A stretch of 55,436 nt of DNA from Sphaerotilus sp. (GCF_013299175.1 NZ_JAAFKF010000011.1:1-55436); one strand, 5' to 3'; shown: positions 9,609-19,452, counted from the stretch's first letter. Translations and numbers: made by a program. The notes: a model not told the origin generated them from the sequence alone.

Positions 9609-10641
9609 TGCGCACCTGTGCGGTCAGCGACACCGCCGTGCGCAGCCGCCGGTCGGTCGGTGTCACGGAGGTGCCTGCGAAGGTATAGGGCTGGTAGCCG
9701 CTGGTGATGCCGTCTTCGGTGCTGGCCAGCAGCAGCTCGGCCTGCACGCTCACCACTTGCGTCCAGTCCGTGACCAGCGTCGGATCGACATGGGCATCGG
9801 CGGCCCCGTCGGCGTTGCTGTCCAGACCCAGCGTCACCCGCAAGCCCTCCACGCCCGTGACCAGCTCCTGGGGTTGCGGCGTGCCGTCGTAGACGGGCGT
9901 GGTGTAGGACCACAGCGCGCGCTGCGCTGTCTTGCCCGTGCGCTGGCTGGGGGCGAGGTAGTAGGTGATGGTGGTCAGGCGGTAGACCATGGCGTCCTGC
10001 AGAAAGGCGCGGCCCAGGCTGTTCGCGCTGACACCCGGCGTGGCGGTGACGCTGGCGCTGTGCTCGATCGAGCCGCCCAGGCCGGGGCTGGTGTTGGTGG
10101 CCTGGAAGACAGCGGCCCCGGCGCAGTCCGACACCATCAGCAGGTCGCCTGTGGTGATGCGCCCGGTCGGGGTGACGCTCAGCGGCGCCGTGGGGCTGGC
10201 CATCTCGGCAGTCAACGCCCAGCCGGTTCCGACCGCGCGCCGGACGGTCAGCACATCGCCTGCGCTGTTCGGCGCGGGGGTCAGGGTCGGGCTGCTGATG
10301 GCACTGGGCAGTGCCGGCACCCAGACCGAGCCGTTGTGGTGCGACGCCCACACCCCCGTGGCGAAGTCGTAGAGGAAGCCCGTGGGCGTGTTCAGCAGGT
10401 TCGCCACCGGTGTGGTCGTCCCCAGGCCGCGGCAGCCCCGGAACCCAGCCATGCGCAGGTCGGCAGACACCGTGTCCATGGTGAAGCGGGCACTCTCCTG
10501 CAGCCGTGCGACGTGGTTCTGTGCCTGGAACGTGCTCTTGCTGCCCAGGAAGATCGTCCCCATGACGCCGACCAGGAACAGCCCCAGCGCCATGCCCACC
10601 ATCAGCTCGACCAGCGTCACGCCGCGCACCCGCCGCGTCAT
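9595..10641 (-). CDS. pilW: minor pilin PilW
   Basis: A 348-residue minor pilin of the PilW family. It has the cleavage site RG|VTLVELMVGMALGLFLVG with Glu5, then FQAQNHVARLQESARFTMDTV and ADLRMAGFRGCRG, all typical of PilW. The remaining head domain is large, as expected for this family. Its ATG overlaps the stop of pilV (ATGA). With PilV, PilX, FimT and PilY1 it would form the priming complex at the pilus tip. Confidence 0.9.
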   Translation of the reverse strand: MTRRVRGVTLVELMVGMALGLFLVGVMGTIFLGSKSTFQAQNHVARLQESARFTMDTVSADLRMAGFRGCRGLGTTTPVANLLNTPTGFLYDFATGVWASHHNGSVWVPALPSAISSPTLTPAPNSAGDVLTVRRAVGTGWALTAEMASPTAPLSVTPTGRITTGDLLMVSDCAGAAVFQATNTSPGLGGSIEHSASVTATPGVSANSLGRAFLQDAMVYRLTTITYYLAPSQRTGKTAQRALWSYTTPVYDGTPQPQELVTGVEGLRVTLGLDSNADGAADAHVDPTLVTDWTQVVSVQAELLLASTEDGITSGYQPYTFAGTSVTPTDRRLRTAVSLTAQVRNALR

Positions 10642-11129
10642 GGCCGCACCACGTTGACAAAGCGCGAAGCCGTGCCCCGCTCGGTCCAGAACACCTTGAT
10701 CGCGATCTGGCTGCCCACGCCGTCGCAGGCGGGGGCGGCGGCGGTTCCATCGTCGGCCGTGCTGTCGAGGCAGATCACGCCGGAGCCGCTGGGCAGCGCG
10801 CCCAGCACCGTGGTGCGCCACTGCGCGAAATCCCGCGCCGCCATCTGGGCCGTGCTGCAGACGGTGATCAGCGTACAGGCCGACGTTGCCGTGGGGGTGA
10901 TCAGGTTGTTGTACAGCCCGGCGGTCGCACCGGGCAGGTTGGCCCGCACCCGGTCGGCCGCCTCGTAGGCGAGCACGGTGGCCTTGCTGCGCCACGCCGC
11001 GCTGGAGTTGGCGGACAGCCCGCGCAACTGCAGCGCGGCATATCCCAGCGCCGCCACCGACAGGATGACCACCGAGACCAGCGCCTCCATGAGCGCGAAG
11101 CCACGGGACGGATTGCGCTTCAGGTGCAT
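10638..11129 (-). CDS. pilV: minor pilin PilV
   Basis: A 163-residue minor pilin. The start at 11129 gives a leader of normal length followed by RG|FALMEALVSVVILSVAALG with Glu5. The segment LQLRGLSANSSAAWRSKATVLAYEAADRVRAN is characteristic of PilV. The frame is open further upstream to 11216, but that would overlap fimT and add a non-family N-terminus. It lies just inside the end of fimT and overlaps pilW by 4 bp. Confidence 0.88.
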   Translation of the reverse strand: MHLKRNPSRGFALMEALVSVVILSVAALGYAALQLRGLSANSSAAWRSKATVLAYEAADRVRANLPGATAGLYNNLITPTATSACTLITVCSTAQMAARDFAQWRTTVLGALPSGSGVICLDSTADDGTAAAPACDGVGSQIAIKVFWTERGTASRFVNVVRP

Positions 11130-11683
11130 GTGTTGATCCTCGTCACATCGGCCAGCCCGCTGGGCGGGACCGTGACTTGCACGCCATCCTTCAAGCCCGA
11201 CCCACGACTCGGACACAGCACGAAGCCCACGGCGGCTGGCGGCGTCAGGTAGCCCATGGCGGTGAACTGGAGCGGCGAGGTGCCCTGCAGCCTCAGCGTG
11301 CCGGGCAGTGCGGCGTAGGTGCGGATGAGGGTGTCACCGCTGTCGAAGAGGCCGTTGCTGTTGCGGTCGAGGTAGAGGTTCCAGCCATTGGCAAACTCGT
11401 TGTCCGTGACACCGCCCGATGCCGGCAGCACCAGCACCGGCAAGCCAGCCCGCGCCGCCTCGGTGCGCGCCAGCACCAGCGACGACACAAAGTCAGACGA
11501 CAGCGCCTGCAGCCGGTTGCGCGCCGAAAACGCGGTCAGTGACGGCAACGCCACCACCGACAGGATGCTGAGCACGGCCACCGCGACCATCATCTCGACC
11601 AGCGTGAAGCCGCGGCGTGTGGCGGGAGAGTGCAGCGGCAGTGGCGGAAAGAGCAGCATCGGCAGACCAGGGCACAAGCGCAT
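11120..11683 (-). CDS. fimT: GspH/FimT-type minor pilin
   Basis: A 187-residue minor pilin or pseudopilin of the GspH/FimT/FimU family and the first gene of the minor-pilin operon. It has the cleavage site RG|FTLVEMMVAVAVLSILSVVALPSL with Glu5 and a head that includes the LARTEAARAGLPV segment seen in FimT/FimU. The leader is long for a pilin (about 24 residues from the first ATG); a start at 11659 would shorten it to about 16. There is no clear ribosome-binding site for either. Confidence 0.85.
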   Translation of the reverse strand: MRLCPGLPMLLFPPLPLHSPATRRGFTLVEMMVAVAVLSILSVVALPSLTAFSARNRLQALSSDFVSSLVLARTEAARAGLPVLVLPASGGVTDNEFANGWNLYLDRNSNGLFDSGDTLIRTYAALPGTLRLQGTSPLQFTAMGYLTPPAAVGFVLCPSRGSGLKDGVQVTVPPSGLADVTRINTCT

Positions 11684-11859
11684 GAAGGTGATGTTGAATC
11701 TAGCGACAACAGCACCCGGCGCACCGCTTGAAGAACCCGGCCAAGCCTGCGCTATTCAGCCCGAATCAGGCCCGAACCGCACGGCGTGGCCTAGACTCGC
11801 AGCCACGACGCAGTTCAGTTGCCTTGCCTTGCTTTGCCGCGCGTCAGGAGACCTCCCCC

Positions 11860-13041
11860 ATGCTGATCGACTTTTTCTACACCCTGCGCGCCGCCAAGCT
11901 GCCAGTCTCGATCCGCGAGTACCTGACCCTGCTCGAAGCCCTCCAGGCCGGCGTGATCGACGACGACGGCGGCCCGTCGGTGGACAAGTTCTACTACCTG
12001 GCCCGCACCACGCTGGTCAAGGACGAGGTCCAGTTCGACAAGTTCGACCGCGCGTTTTCGGCCTATTTCAAGGGCGTGGAGATGCTGACCGACTTCACGC
12101 AGGAGGTGCCGCTGGACTGGCTGCGCAAGACGCTGGAGGTCGAGCTGAGCGCCGAGGAGCGGGCGAAGATCGAGAAGATGGGCTGGGACGAGCTGATGGA
12201 GACGCTGAAGAAGCGTTTCGAGGAACAGAAAGAGCGCCACGCGGGCGGCAGCAAGTGGATCGGCACCGGCGGCACCAGTCCCTTCGGCCACGGCGGCCAC
12301 AACCCGCAGGGCATCCGCATCGGCGGCGCCAGCAAGAACAAGAGCGCCGTCAAGGTCTGGGACCAGCGCGCCTTCCGCGACTACGACGACAACCTGGAAC
12401 TCGGCACCCGCAACATCAAGGTCGCCCTGCGCCGCCTGCGCCGCTTCGCCCGCGAAGGCGCAGCGGAGGAGCTGGATCTGGACGACACCATCCACTGCAC
12501 CGCCGCCAACGCCGGCCTGCTCGACATCAAGCTGGTCCCGGAGCGCCACAACAAGGTCAAGGTGCTGCTGCTGATGGACGTGGGCGGCACGATGGACGAG
12601 CACATCCACCGCGTGGAAGAACTCTTCAGCGCCGCGAAAACCGAGTTCAAGCACCTGGAGTTCTACTACTTCCACAACTGCGTCTACGACTTCGTGTGGA
12701 AGAACAACCGCCGCCGCTATACCGAGAAATTCCCGACCTGGGACATCATTCGCAAGTACAACAAGGACTACAAGCTGATCTTCATCGGCGACGCGACGAT
12801 GAGTCCCTACGAGATCGTGCAGCGCGGTGGCAGCGTCGAATACAACAACGAGGAGCCGGGCGCCGAATGGCTGCAGCGCCTGACCCACGCCTTCCCCAAG
12901 TTCGCCTGGATCAACCCGGAGCCGCAAGGGGTCTGGGAATACCGCCAGAGCATCGCGATGATTCAGCAGCTCATGGGCCAGCGCATGTTTCCGCTGTCGC
13001 TGGCCGGGCTGGAACAGGCGATGCGACTGCTGTCGAAATGA
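11860..13041 (+). CDS. CoxE-like von Willebrand factor A (VWA) protein
   Basis: A 393-residue protein of the CoxE / VWA family that acts with MoxR ATPases in assembling or activating metal enzymes or membrane complexes. The VWA domain is in the second half. Its metal-site motif reads DVGGTMDEH instead of the usual DxSxS, so metal binding may be altered. The start at 11860 has an AGGAG ribosome-binding site and removes a non-family stretch. The stop overlaps the tamA start (ATGA). Its likely partner MoxR is at 3114-3968, on the other side of the pilin operon. Confidence 0.85.
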   Translation: MLIDFFYTLRAAKLPVSIREYLTLLEALQAGVIDDDGGPSVDKFYYLARTTLVKDEVQFDKFDRAFSAYFKGVEMLTDFTQEVPLDWLRKTLEVELSAEERAKIEKMGWDELMETLKKRFEEQKERHAGGSKWIGTGGTSPFGHGGHNPQGIRIGGASKNKSAVKVWDQRAFRDYDDNLELGTRNIKVALRRLRRFAREGAAEELDLDDTIHCTAANAGLLDIKLVPERHNKVKVLLLMDVGGTMDEHIHRVEELFSAAKTEFKHLEFYYFHNCVYDFVWKNNRRRYTEKFPTWDIIRKYNKDYKLIFIGDATMSPYEIVQRGGSVEYNNEEPGAEWLQRLTHAFPKFAWINPEPQGVWEYRQSIAMIQQLMGQRMFPLSLAGLEQAMRLLSK

Positions 13042-14918
13042 GCGGATCGCGGAGACGCACGGCACCGCTGCGGCCGGCGGTTCTGGTTCTGGTGCTGGTG
13101 CTGGCCGCCATGGCCACGCCGGTCATGGCCCAGGTTGCGGCACAGCCCGCAGCACCGGCCGCCTCGGCACCCGAAGACGACACCGACACCCGCGATGTCA
13201 CCTGGACCCTCGACATCACCGCGCCACCCGAGCTGCGCGCCCTGCTGGCCCGCTACCTCGACCTCTCGCGCTACCTCGCCACGCCCGACACCGCCCGCGT
13301 GCCCCGCGGCGAGCTGATGCGCCTGCGCCAGGCGGCACCCGCCCAGGCCCGCGCCCTGCTCGAAACCGAAGGCTATTTCAACGCCAAGGTCAGCACCCAG
13401 GCCCGTGACGGTGGCAGCGTCATCGCGCTGACGCTGCGGGTCGAGCCGGGACCGGTCACGCGGGTGGCGCAGTCGCGGCTCGAATTCGAAGGACCGCTGT
13501 CCGTCGCCGCCGAAGCGGGTGACGCCGACGCCGCCCGGCTCGTGGCCCGCGCCCGCCAACGCTGGTCGCTGCCCGCAGGCGAGGTCTACACGCAAGACCG
13601 CTGGAGCAGCGCCAAGGGCGAGGTACACGCGCTGCTGCGCGCCGAGGGCTACGCGACCTCCGGCTGGAGCGGCACCGTGGCACAGGTGCGTGCCACCGAG
13701 GACCGCGCCACGCTGTTCCTCGTCGCCGACAGCGGCCCGCTCTACCGCTTCGGCGCGGTGGAGGTCACGGGCCTGGGCCATGTGGACGCCGCGTCGGTGC
13801 GCGCGCTGCAGACCTTCTCCGACGGCCAGCCGCTGCGCGAGCAGGCGCTGCTCGACTACCAGGACCGGCTGGTCAAGTCGGCGCTGTTCGACAGCGTGGT
13901 CATCGAGATGGAGCCGGACCCGGCGCTGGCCGCGGCGATGCCGGTGGTGGTCCGCGTGCGCGAGCGGTCGCTGCAGCAGGCCACGCTCGGGCTGGGCGTG
14001 TCCGACAACACGGGGCCGCGCATCACGCTCGAACACCTGCACCAGCGTTTCCTGGGCTATCCCTGGCAGGCCAAGAGCAAGCTGCAACTCGGCCGCACCG
14101 ACCAGCAGGCGTCGATCGACCTCACCTCGCACCCCCTGCCCGGCCCCTACCGCAACCTGCTGTCGGCCTCGGTGGGCCAGACCGATGCCAGCGGGCTGGA
14201 AGTCACCACCCAGCGCGCGCGCATCGGCCGCAGCAAGGACGACGAACGGCTGGAGCGGCTGTACTACCTGGAGTGGCAACGCTCCCGCACCCGCCAGCTC
14301 GACACCCAGCGGACGGTGGACGACACCTCGGCCCTCTCGGGCAACTACCAGTGGATCTGGCGCCAGCTCGACCACCCGCTGCTGCCCACCCAAGGGCTGA
14401 GCCTGTCGCTGGACACCGCCCTGGGCCGCTCGTTCGCCACCACCCAGCGCAGCGGCGTGTTCGGCCGCATCCACGGCCGGCTGACGCACTACGCCACGCT
14501 CGGCCCGCACTGGTACAGCACCAGCCGCCTGCAGATCGGGCAGGTGCGCTCGGCGCCGGACGTGGCGGTGCCGTACGCGCTGCTGTTCCGCACCGGCGGC
14601 GACGACTCGGTGCGTGGCTACGCTTACCAGAGTCTCGGGCCGACCAACGCAGCAGGCACGGCGGTCGGCGGCCGGGTGGCGGCGGTCGGCAGCGTCGAGC
14701 TGGCGCGGCCGATCCTGGCCCGCATGCCCGCGCTGTGGGGCGCCGTCTTCCTCGACGCGGGCAACACCGCACCGGACTGGACCTCCCTCCATCCCGCGCT
14801 CGGCTACGGCGCTGGCTTGCGCTGGCGCAGCCCCGTCGGTGCGCTGCGCATGGACCTGGCCTACGGGCAGCAGGTGCGCAAGGTGCGGCTGCATTTCAGC
14901 GTCGGCATCACGTTCTGA
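13038..14918 (+). CDS. tamA: TamA, outer-membrane Omp85-family translocation subunit
   Basis: A 626-residue outer-membrane protein. It has a signal peptide (about residues 1-31, ending VMAQ), three POTRA-like repeats, and a 16-strand Omp85 barrel with the conserved RTGGDDSVRGY segment and a C-terminal FSVGITF strand ending in Phe. With TamB it forms the TAM complex linking inner and outer membranes, used in outer-membrane protein insertion and phospholipid transport. It overlaps the VWA gene by 4 bp and is followed two bases later by tamB. Confidence 0.92.
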   Translation: MSGSRRRTAPLRPAVLVLVLVLAAMATPVMAQVAAQPAAPAASAPEDDTDTRDVTWTLDITAPPELRALLARYLDLSRYLATPDTARVPRGELMRLRQAAPAQARALLETEGYFNAKVSTQARDGGSVIALTLRVEPGPVTRVAQSRLEFEGPLSVAAEAGDADAARLVARARQRWSLPAGEVYTQDRWSSAKGEVHALLRAEGYATSGWSGTVAQVRATEDRATLFLVADSGPLYRFGAVEVTGLGHVDAASVRALQTFSDGQPLREQALLDYQDRLVKSALFDSVVIEMEPDPALAAAMPVVVRVRERSLQQATLGLGVSDNTGPRITLEHLHQRFLGYPWQAKSKLQLGRTDQQASIDLTSHPLPGPYRNLLSASVGQTDASGLEVTTQRARIGRSKDDERLERLYYLEWQRSRTRQLDTQRTVDDTSALSGNYQWIWRQLDHPLLPTQGLSLSLDTALGRSFATTQRSGVFGRIHGRLTHYATLGPHWYSTSRLQIGQVRSAPDVAVPYALLFRTGGDDSVRGYAYQSLGPTNAAGTAVGGRVAAVGSVELARPILARMPALWGAVFLDAGNTAPDWTSLHPALGYGAGLRWRSPVGALRMDLAYGQQVRKVRLHFSVGITF

Positions 14919-14920
14919 GC

Positions 14921-17900
14921 ATGGATCCGGTCAACCCCGAAACCTCCGCCTCTCCGTCCGTGGTGCGCCGGGCACGCTGGTCGCTCTGGCCCCTGCTGGC
15001 GGGGCTGGTGCTGCTGCTGGTGGCCGGTCTGGTCGGGGGCCTGTACGCCGCGCTGGCGTCCGAAGCCGGCAGCCGCTGGCTGCTCGGACTGGTGCCGGGC
15101 CTGCAGAGCAGCGGCGTGCGCGGCTGCCTGCTCGACGACTTCGACGCCGACCAGCTCCGCTACCGGCTCAACGCCCGGCAGGTGCTGCAGATCGACCAGC
15201 TCCGCTGGCGCGGCGTCCACCTGCGCTGGCCAGAGGGCAAGGCGCCGCTGCTGAGTCTGGCGCAACTGTCGATCGCGCACCTCGACCTGCAAGGCAGCGC
15301 CGCCAACGACGACCCGCCCGCGCTGCCCACCGCGCTGAACCTGCCGGTCAACGTGCAGATCGGCGAGGTCCGCATCGACCGCCTCAGCGTCGATGCCCTG
15401 CGGGCGCGCCCGGTGCGCGGGCTGTCGGCTGCGCTGAGCCTGCAAGCCGGGCGCGGCGGCGTCCACCGCGTGGACGCGCTGCAACTGCACTGGGACCGCC
15501 TGGCGCTGCACGGTCTGGCCACGCTGGGCGCGGACGCACCGATGCCGCTGGAGGCACGGCTGGTGCTCACGCCCGAGGCTCCACCAGACGACAAGGACGC
15601 CGCAGGCACGCTGGCGCGGGACTGGCGCGTCGATCTGCGCGCCCACGGCCCGCTGCAGCAGATCGCCATCGACACCCGGCTGGTCGCGCGCGGCCAGTCG
15701 CTCGACGTGCAGGCCGAGGTCCGCCCCGCCCAGCGCCAGCCGCTGAGCCACCTGCAAGCGCGGCTGCAGGCGCTCGACCTCGCGCCCTTCGCCAGCGGCC
15801 TGCCCACCACGGCGCTGTCCGGCCAGATCGACGCCCTGCTCGACACCCGCCCCCGCACCGGCGCCGCCCAGCCGCGGCTACAAGTCCACCTGGAGCTGCA
15901 GAACCTGCGCCCCGGTACCTGGGCGCGGCACCTCGTCCCCGTCGAGTCCATCAAGATCACCGCCAGCGGCGACCTGCGCAACCCGGACACCGGCACGCTC
16001 GACGCCCTGCTCGTCAGCCTGCACGACGGCAGCGAACCGGCCGGCACCATGCTCGGCAGCGGGCGCTGGTCCCTGAGCGGCCAGGGGGCGCAGCGCCGCC
16101 TCGACGCCGCCCTCAGCAGCACCTGGCAAGACCTCTACCCCGCCCGGCTAGACCCGCGCGCACCCGCGGTACAGGTCAGTGGCCCGCTCACCCTCACCTA
16201 CGGCCAATCGCTGGGCGAGAACCCCGACGCCAGCCGCCGCGTCACGCTGCACACCGACCTGCGCGGACAGCTCGTCGGCGCCGGGCTGCCCGAGGTGCGG
16301 CTGCTGCTGCAGGCCCAGGCCACGCCGCAGCGCATCGACCTGGAACAACTGCAGGCCCGCAGCGGCGCCGCACACCTCGACGCCAGCGGCCATGCCGAAC
16401 AAGCCGACGCGCACTGGCAAGTCCGGCTCAAGGCCAAGCTCGACGCCTTCGACCCCAGCGTGTGGTGGCCCGGCGAAGCCCAGGCCCTCGGACCACGCGG
16501 CACCCACCGCCTCGATGGCCAGCTCGACACCGATCTGCGCATCCCCATGCATCCCACTGCGGACCTGGCCGGGCTGGCCGAGATCACCGGCCACGCCGAC
16601 CTGCACATCGACCCGAGTCTGATCGCCGGCGTGCCACTGGCGGGTCAGCTCAAGCTGCAGACCCGCGCCGGCACCCCCACGGCGGCCCCTGCGGCCAGCC
16701 CCACCCGCTGGAGCCTCGATCTCAAGGCATCCGCCGGCGCGCCCACCGGCGCCGCCGACGCCACCGACCTGCACCTGACCGGCGACCTCACCCCATCGGG
16801 CAGCGAAGACCACTGGGCCCTGCAGTGGAAAAGCAGCGCCCCCGAACGGCTCAACCCGTGGCTGAAACTCGCCGGCTCGGCCACCCAGGTCAGCGGCGAC
16901 ACCCAGGGCGAACTCGACCTCACCGGCCGCTGGCCCCGCGTGCGCAGCAGCGGCCAGACGCGCAGCGCCCAATTGCGCCTGCCGCACACCGAACTCCAGG
17001 GGCTGGACCTGCACTGGAAGCTCGGCACCTTCCCCGCCGACACGATCGACCTCGCCGCCGACCTCGCCAGCCTGCGCACCGGCAGCCAGCGCCTGAGTGC
17101 CGTCGCCCTGCGCATCCAGGGCACGGCGGCCAGCCACCAGCTCCAACTGCGCAGCCAGATCGAGGCACCCGCACGCGCCGACACCCCCGCTCGCCGGCTG
17201 CAGGCGCTGCTCTCGCTCGACGGTGGACTCGCCGACGAACTCGGCACCACGCTCGAACACCGCGACACCGGTCTGCACTGGAACGGCAAGATCGCCCAAC
17301 TGGAGCTGCGCGACCTGGTGCCGTCCGGCGCGACCGGCCCGCTGTCCTCGGCGCCGCCACCCGCCCTGCTCCAGCTCGACCCCGCCGCCCCGCTCGGTCT
17401 GGTGCAGGACACCAGCGGATTCGCGGTCAAGCTCGGTGCCAGCCGGCTGACGCTGATGGACGCCCAGTTCCAGCTCGACAGCGCCGACTGGCAGAGCGGC
17501 GCCACACCGCGCATGGGCCTGCGCGCCCGGCTCTCGCCGCTGCGGGTGGCACCACTGCTGGCCAGGGCACAGCCGGACTTCGGCTGGGGCGGCGACCTGA
17601 CGCTGGGCGGACGCATCGAGCTGCTGTCCACGCCCGAGCAATTCACCGCCGACATCGCCCTGCAGCGCGACGGCGGCGACCTCAGCGTCGAAGACCCGGA
17701 CCTCAACACCGGCCCGCGCCGTCTCGGTCTGGCCGACCTGAAGCTGCGACTGAACGCCGCCGACGGAGTCTGGCGCCTGACCCAGCTCGTCTCGGGCGGC
17801 AACCTGGGCAGCCTGAACGGCCAGCAGACCGTGCGCGCCGACCGCCACGCACTCTGGCCTGCGGCAGACGCCCCCGTGGCGGGTCAGATCGACCTGCAGG

Positions 17901-19213
17901 TCGCCCAGCTCGGCCACTGGGGCCGCTGGCTGCCGCCGGGCTGGCGCCTGTCGGGCCAGCTCGCCACCGAAGCCCGTGTCGGCGGCACCTTCGGCGCACC
18001 GGCGTTCAGCGGCGAACTGAATGGCAGCCAGATCGCCGTGCGCAACACGCTGCAGGGCGTGGACTGGACCGACGCGCAACTCAAGGTGCTGCTGGCCGGC
18101 GAGACGGCGCGCATCGACACCTTCAGCGTGCGCGCCGGAGCGGGGACGCTGTCGGCGCGCGGCGAAGCCACGCTCGGCGCCGCACCGCGGCTGAACGTGA
18201 AAGTCAGCGCCGACCACTTCGCCGCGCTCCAGCGCGTGGACCGCAAGGTCGTCGTCAGCGGCGAGGCCGACCTGGTGCTCGACGCCCAGAGCACCCAGCT
18301 CAAGGGCCGCGTGCGCGCCGACGAAGGCCGCTTCGACTTCACCCAGAGCGATGCGCCGGGGCTGGCCGATGACGTGGAGGTGGACCGCGGCCGGGGCGAG
18401 GCCCGCACCCGCGACACCAGCGCCACCAGCCGCCGCACCACCACGCTCGACCTGCGCGCCGACCTGGGCGACGCCTTCGTGCTGCGCGGACGCGGCCTGA
18501 ACACGCGGCTGGCGGGCGAGCTGCGCCTGAGCAGCCCCGCCAACCGGCTGGCGATCCACGGCAACATCCGCGCCGTCGATGGCACCTACGCCGCCTACGG
18601 CCAGAAGCTGCGCATCGACCGCTCGGTCATCGCCTTCACCGGGGTGGCCGACAACCCGCGGCTCGACATCGAGTCCATCCGCCCCGACCTGGAGGACGTG
18701 CGCGTCGGCGTCACCGTCACCGGCACCGCGCAGAACCCGCGCATCCGCCTGTTCAGCGAGCCCACGATGACCGACACCGACCGCCTGTCCTGGCTCATCC
18801 TCGGCCGCGCGTCCGACGGACTGGGGCGCACCGACCTGGCCTTGCTGCAACGCGCCGCCTACGCGCTGATCGCCGGGGAAAGCGACGGCCCGAGCTTCGT
18901 CGAGCGCATCGGGCTGGACCAGCTCTCGGTGCGGCAAGCCGGCGACGGCGACACCCGCGAAACCGTCGTCACGCTGGGCAAGCAGATCAGCCAGCGTTGG
19001 TACGTCGGCTACGAGCGCAGCCTGAACGCCGCCAGCGGGACGTGGCAGCTCATCTACCGCGCCGCGCAACGCTTCACCCTGCGCGCCCAGTCCGGCACCG
19101 AGAACGCGCTGGACCTGATCTGGACGTGGAAATGGGGCGCGCGCAAGGCGGCAGACACGCAAGCTACAATTCCCGGCTTCCCAGCGCGCACTGCCGCGCC
19201 GTCCTCGCCGTAG
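14921..19213 (+). CDS. tamB: TamB, inner-membrane-anchored translocation subunit
   Basis: A 1430-residue AsmA/TamB-type protein. One N-terminal membrane helix (about residues 22-45) is followed by a very long beta-helical groove that spans the periplasm. The C-terminal DUF490 domain carries the RLDIESIRPD, VTVTGTAQNPRIRLFSEPTM and ILGRASDGLG blocks and ends near LDLIWTWKWG. Length and ends match intact family members. The stop codon (19211-19213) lies inside the tRNA-Arg gene, so the last 10 bp are shared. Confidence 0.92.
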   Translation: MDPVNPETSASPSVVRRARWSLWPLLAGLVLLLVAGLVGGLYAALASEAGSRWLLGLVPGLQSSGVRGCLLDDFDADQLRYRLNARQVLQIDQLRWRGVHLRWPEGKAPLLSLAQLSIAHLDLQGSAANDDPPALPTALNLPVNVQIGEVRIDRLSVDALRARPVRGLSAALSLQAGRGGVHRVDALQLHWDRLALHGLATLGADAPMPLEARLVLTPEAPPDDKDAAGTLARDWRVDLRAHGPLQQIAIDTRLVARGQSLDVQAEVRPAQRQPLSHLQARLQALDLAPFASGLPTTALSGQIDALLDTRPRTGAAQPRLQVHLELQNLRPGTWARHLVPVESIKITASGDLRNPDTGTLDALLVSLHDGSEPAGTMLGSGRWSLSGQGAQRRLDAALSSTWQDLYPARLDPRAPAVQVSGPLTLTYGQSLGENPDASRRVTLHTDLRGQLVGAGLPEVRLLLQAQATPQRIDLEQLQARSGAAHLDASGHAEQADAHWQVRLKAKLDAFDPSVWWPGEAQALGPRGTHRLDGQLDTDLRIPMHPTADLAGLAEITGHADLHIDPSLIAGVPLAGQLKLQTRAGTPTAAPAASPTRWSLDLKASAGAPTGAADATDLHLTGDLTPSGSEDHWALQWKSSAPERLNPWLKLAGSATQVSGDTQGELDLTGRWPRVRSSGQTRSAQLRLPHTELQGLDLHWKLGTFPADTIDLAADLASLRTGSQRLSAVALRIQGTAASHQLQLRSQIEAPARADTPARRLQALLSLDGGLADELGTTLEHRDTGLHWNGKIAQLELRDLVPSGATGPLSSAPPPALLQLDPAAPLGLVQDTSGFAVKLGASRLTLMDAQFQLDSADWQSGATPRMGLRARLSPLRVAPLLARAQPDFGWGGDLTLGGRIELLSTPEQFTADIALQRDGGDLSVEDPDLNTGPRRLGLADLKLRLNAADGVWRLTQLVSGGNLGSLNGQQTVRADRHALWPAADAPVAGQIDLQVAQLGHWGRWLPPGWRLSGQLATEARVGGTFGAPAFSGELNGSQIAVRNTLQGVDWTDAQLKVLLAGETARIDTFSVRAGAGTLSARGEATLGAAPRLNVKVSADHFAALQRVDRKVVVSGEADLVLDAQSTQLKGRVRADEGRFDFTQSDAPGLADDVEVDRGRGEARTRDTSATSRRTTTLDLRADLGDAFVLRGRGLNTRLAGELRLSSPANRLAIHGNIRAVDGTYAAYGQKLRIDRSVIAFTGVADNPRLDIESIRPDLEDVRVGVTVTGTAQNPRIRLFSEPTMTDTDRLSWLILGRASDGLGRTDLALLQRAAYALIAGESDGPSFVERIGLDQLSVRQAGDGDTRETVVTLGKQISQRWYVGYERSLNAASGTWQLIYRAAQRFTLRAQSGTENALDLIWTWKWGARKAADTQATIPGFPARTAAPSSP

Positions 19214-19278
19214 TTCAATGGATAGAACGGGCGCCTCCTAAGCGCCAGATACAGGTTCGATTCCTGTCGGCGGGACCA
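19204..19278 (+). tRNA. tRNA-Arg (anticodon CCT)
   Basis: Cloverleaf read by eye. Acceptor CTCGCCG pairs with CGGCGGG (one G-U), followed by TA, a D arm GTTC/GAAC, an anticodon arm GGCGC-CTCCTAA-GCGCC with anticodon CCT, a 4-base variable loop, a T arm ACAGG-TTCGATT-CCTGT, discriminator A and an encoded CCA. The 5' end overlaps the end of tamB. An integrase gene starts 175 bp downstream, so this tRNA is the likely attachment site of the small island that follows. Confidence 0.93.
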
Positions 19279-19311
19279 AGACAGGCCCCGCAAGACCCCA
19301 ACAAACCCCAG

Positions 19312-19346
19312 AAGCCCTATGAGAATCAACGCTCTAGGGCTTTTTT
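19312..19346 (+). terminator. Rho-independent terminator after tRNA-Arg
   Basis: An 8-bp perfect stem (AAGCCCTA / TAGGGCTT) encloses a 15-base loop and runs into six T. It sits 33 bp after the encoded CCA and would end the tamA-tamB-tRNA transcript before the integrase. Confidence 0.8.
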
Positions 19347-19382
19347 GTTGCCCAAGGAACCCCAGGAAGCCACGCTTGAACC

Positions 19383-19452
19383 TGCCCCCATGTGGGGGCA
19401 ACAATGGGGGCAGACCGGAAACGGCTCAAAAACCTGCCCCCACCTGCCCCCA
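19383..19452. repeat. five copies of TGCCCCCA in both orientations ahead of the integrase
   Basis: The 8-mer occurs at 19383-19390 (+), 19393-19400 (-), 19405-19412 (-), 19435-19442 (+) and 19445-19452 (+). The first two form an inverted repeat with a 2-bp centre. The last two are direct repeats exactly 10 bp apart, ending one base before the integrase ATG at 19454. The spacing suggests a protein-binding array, either an operator or recombinase arm sites. Confidence 0.6.
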
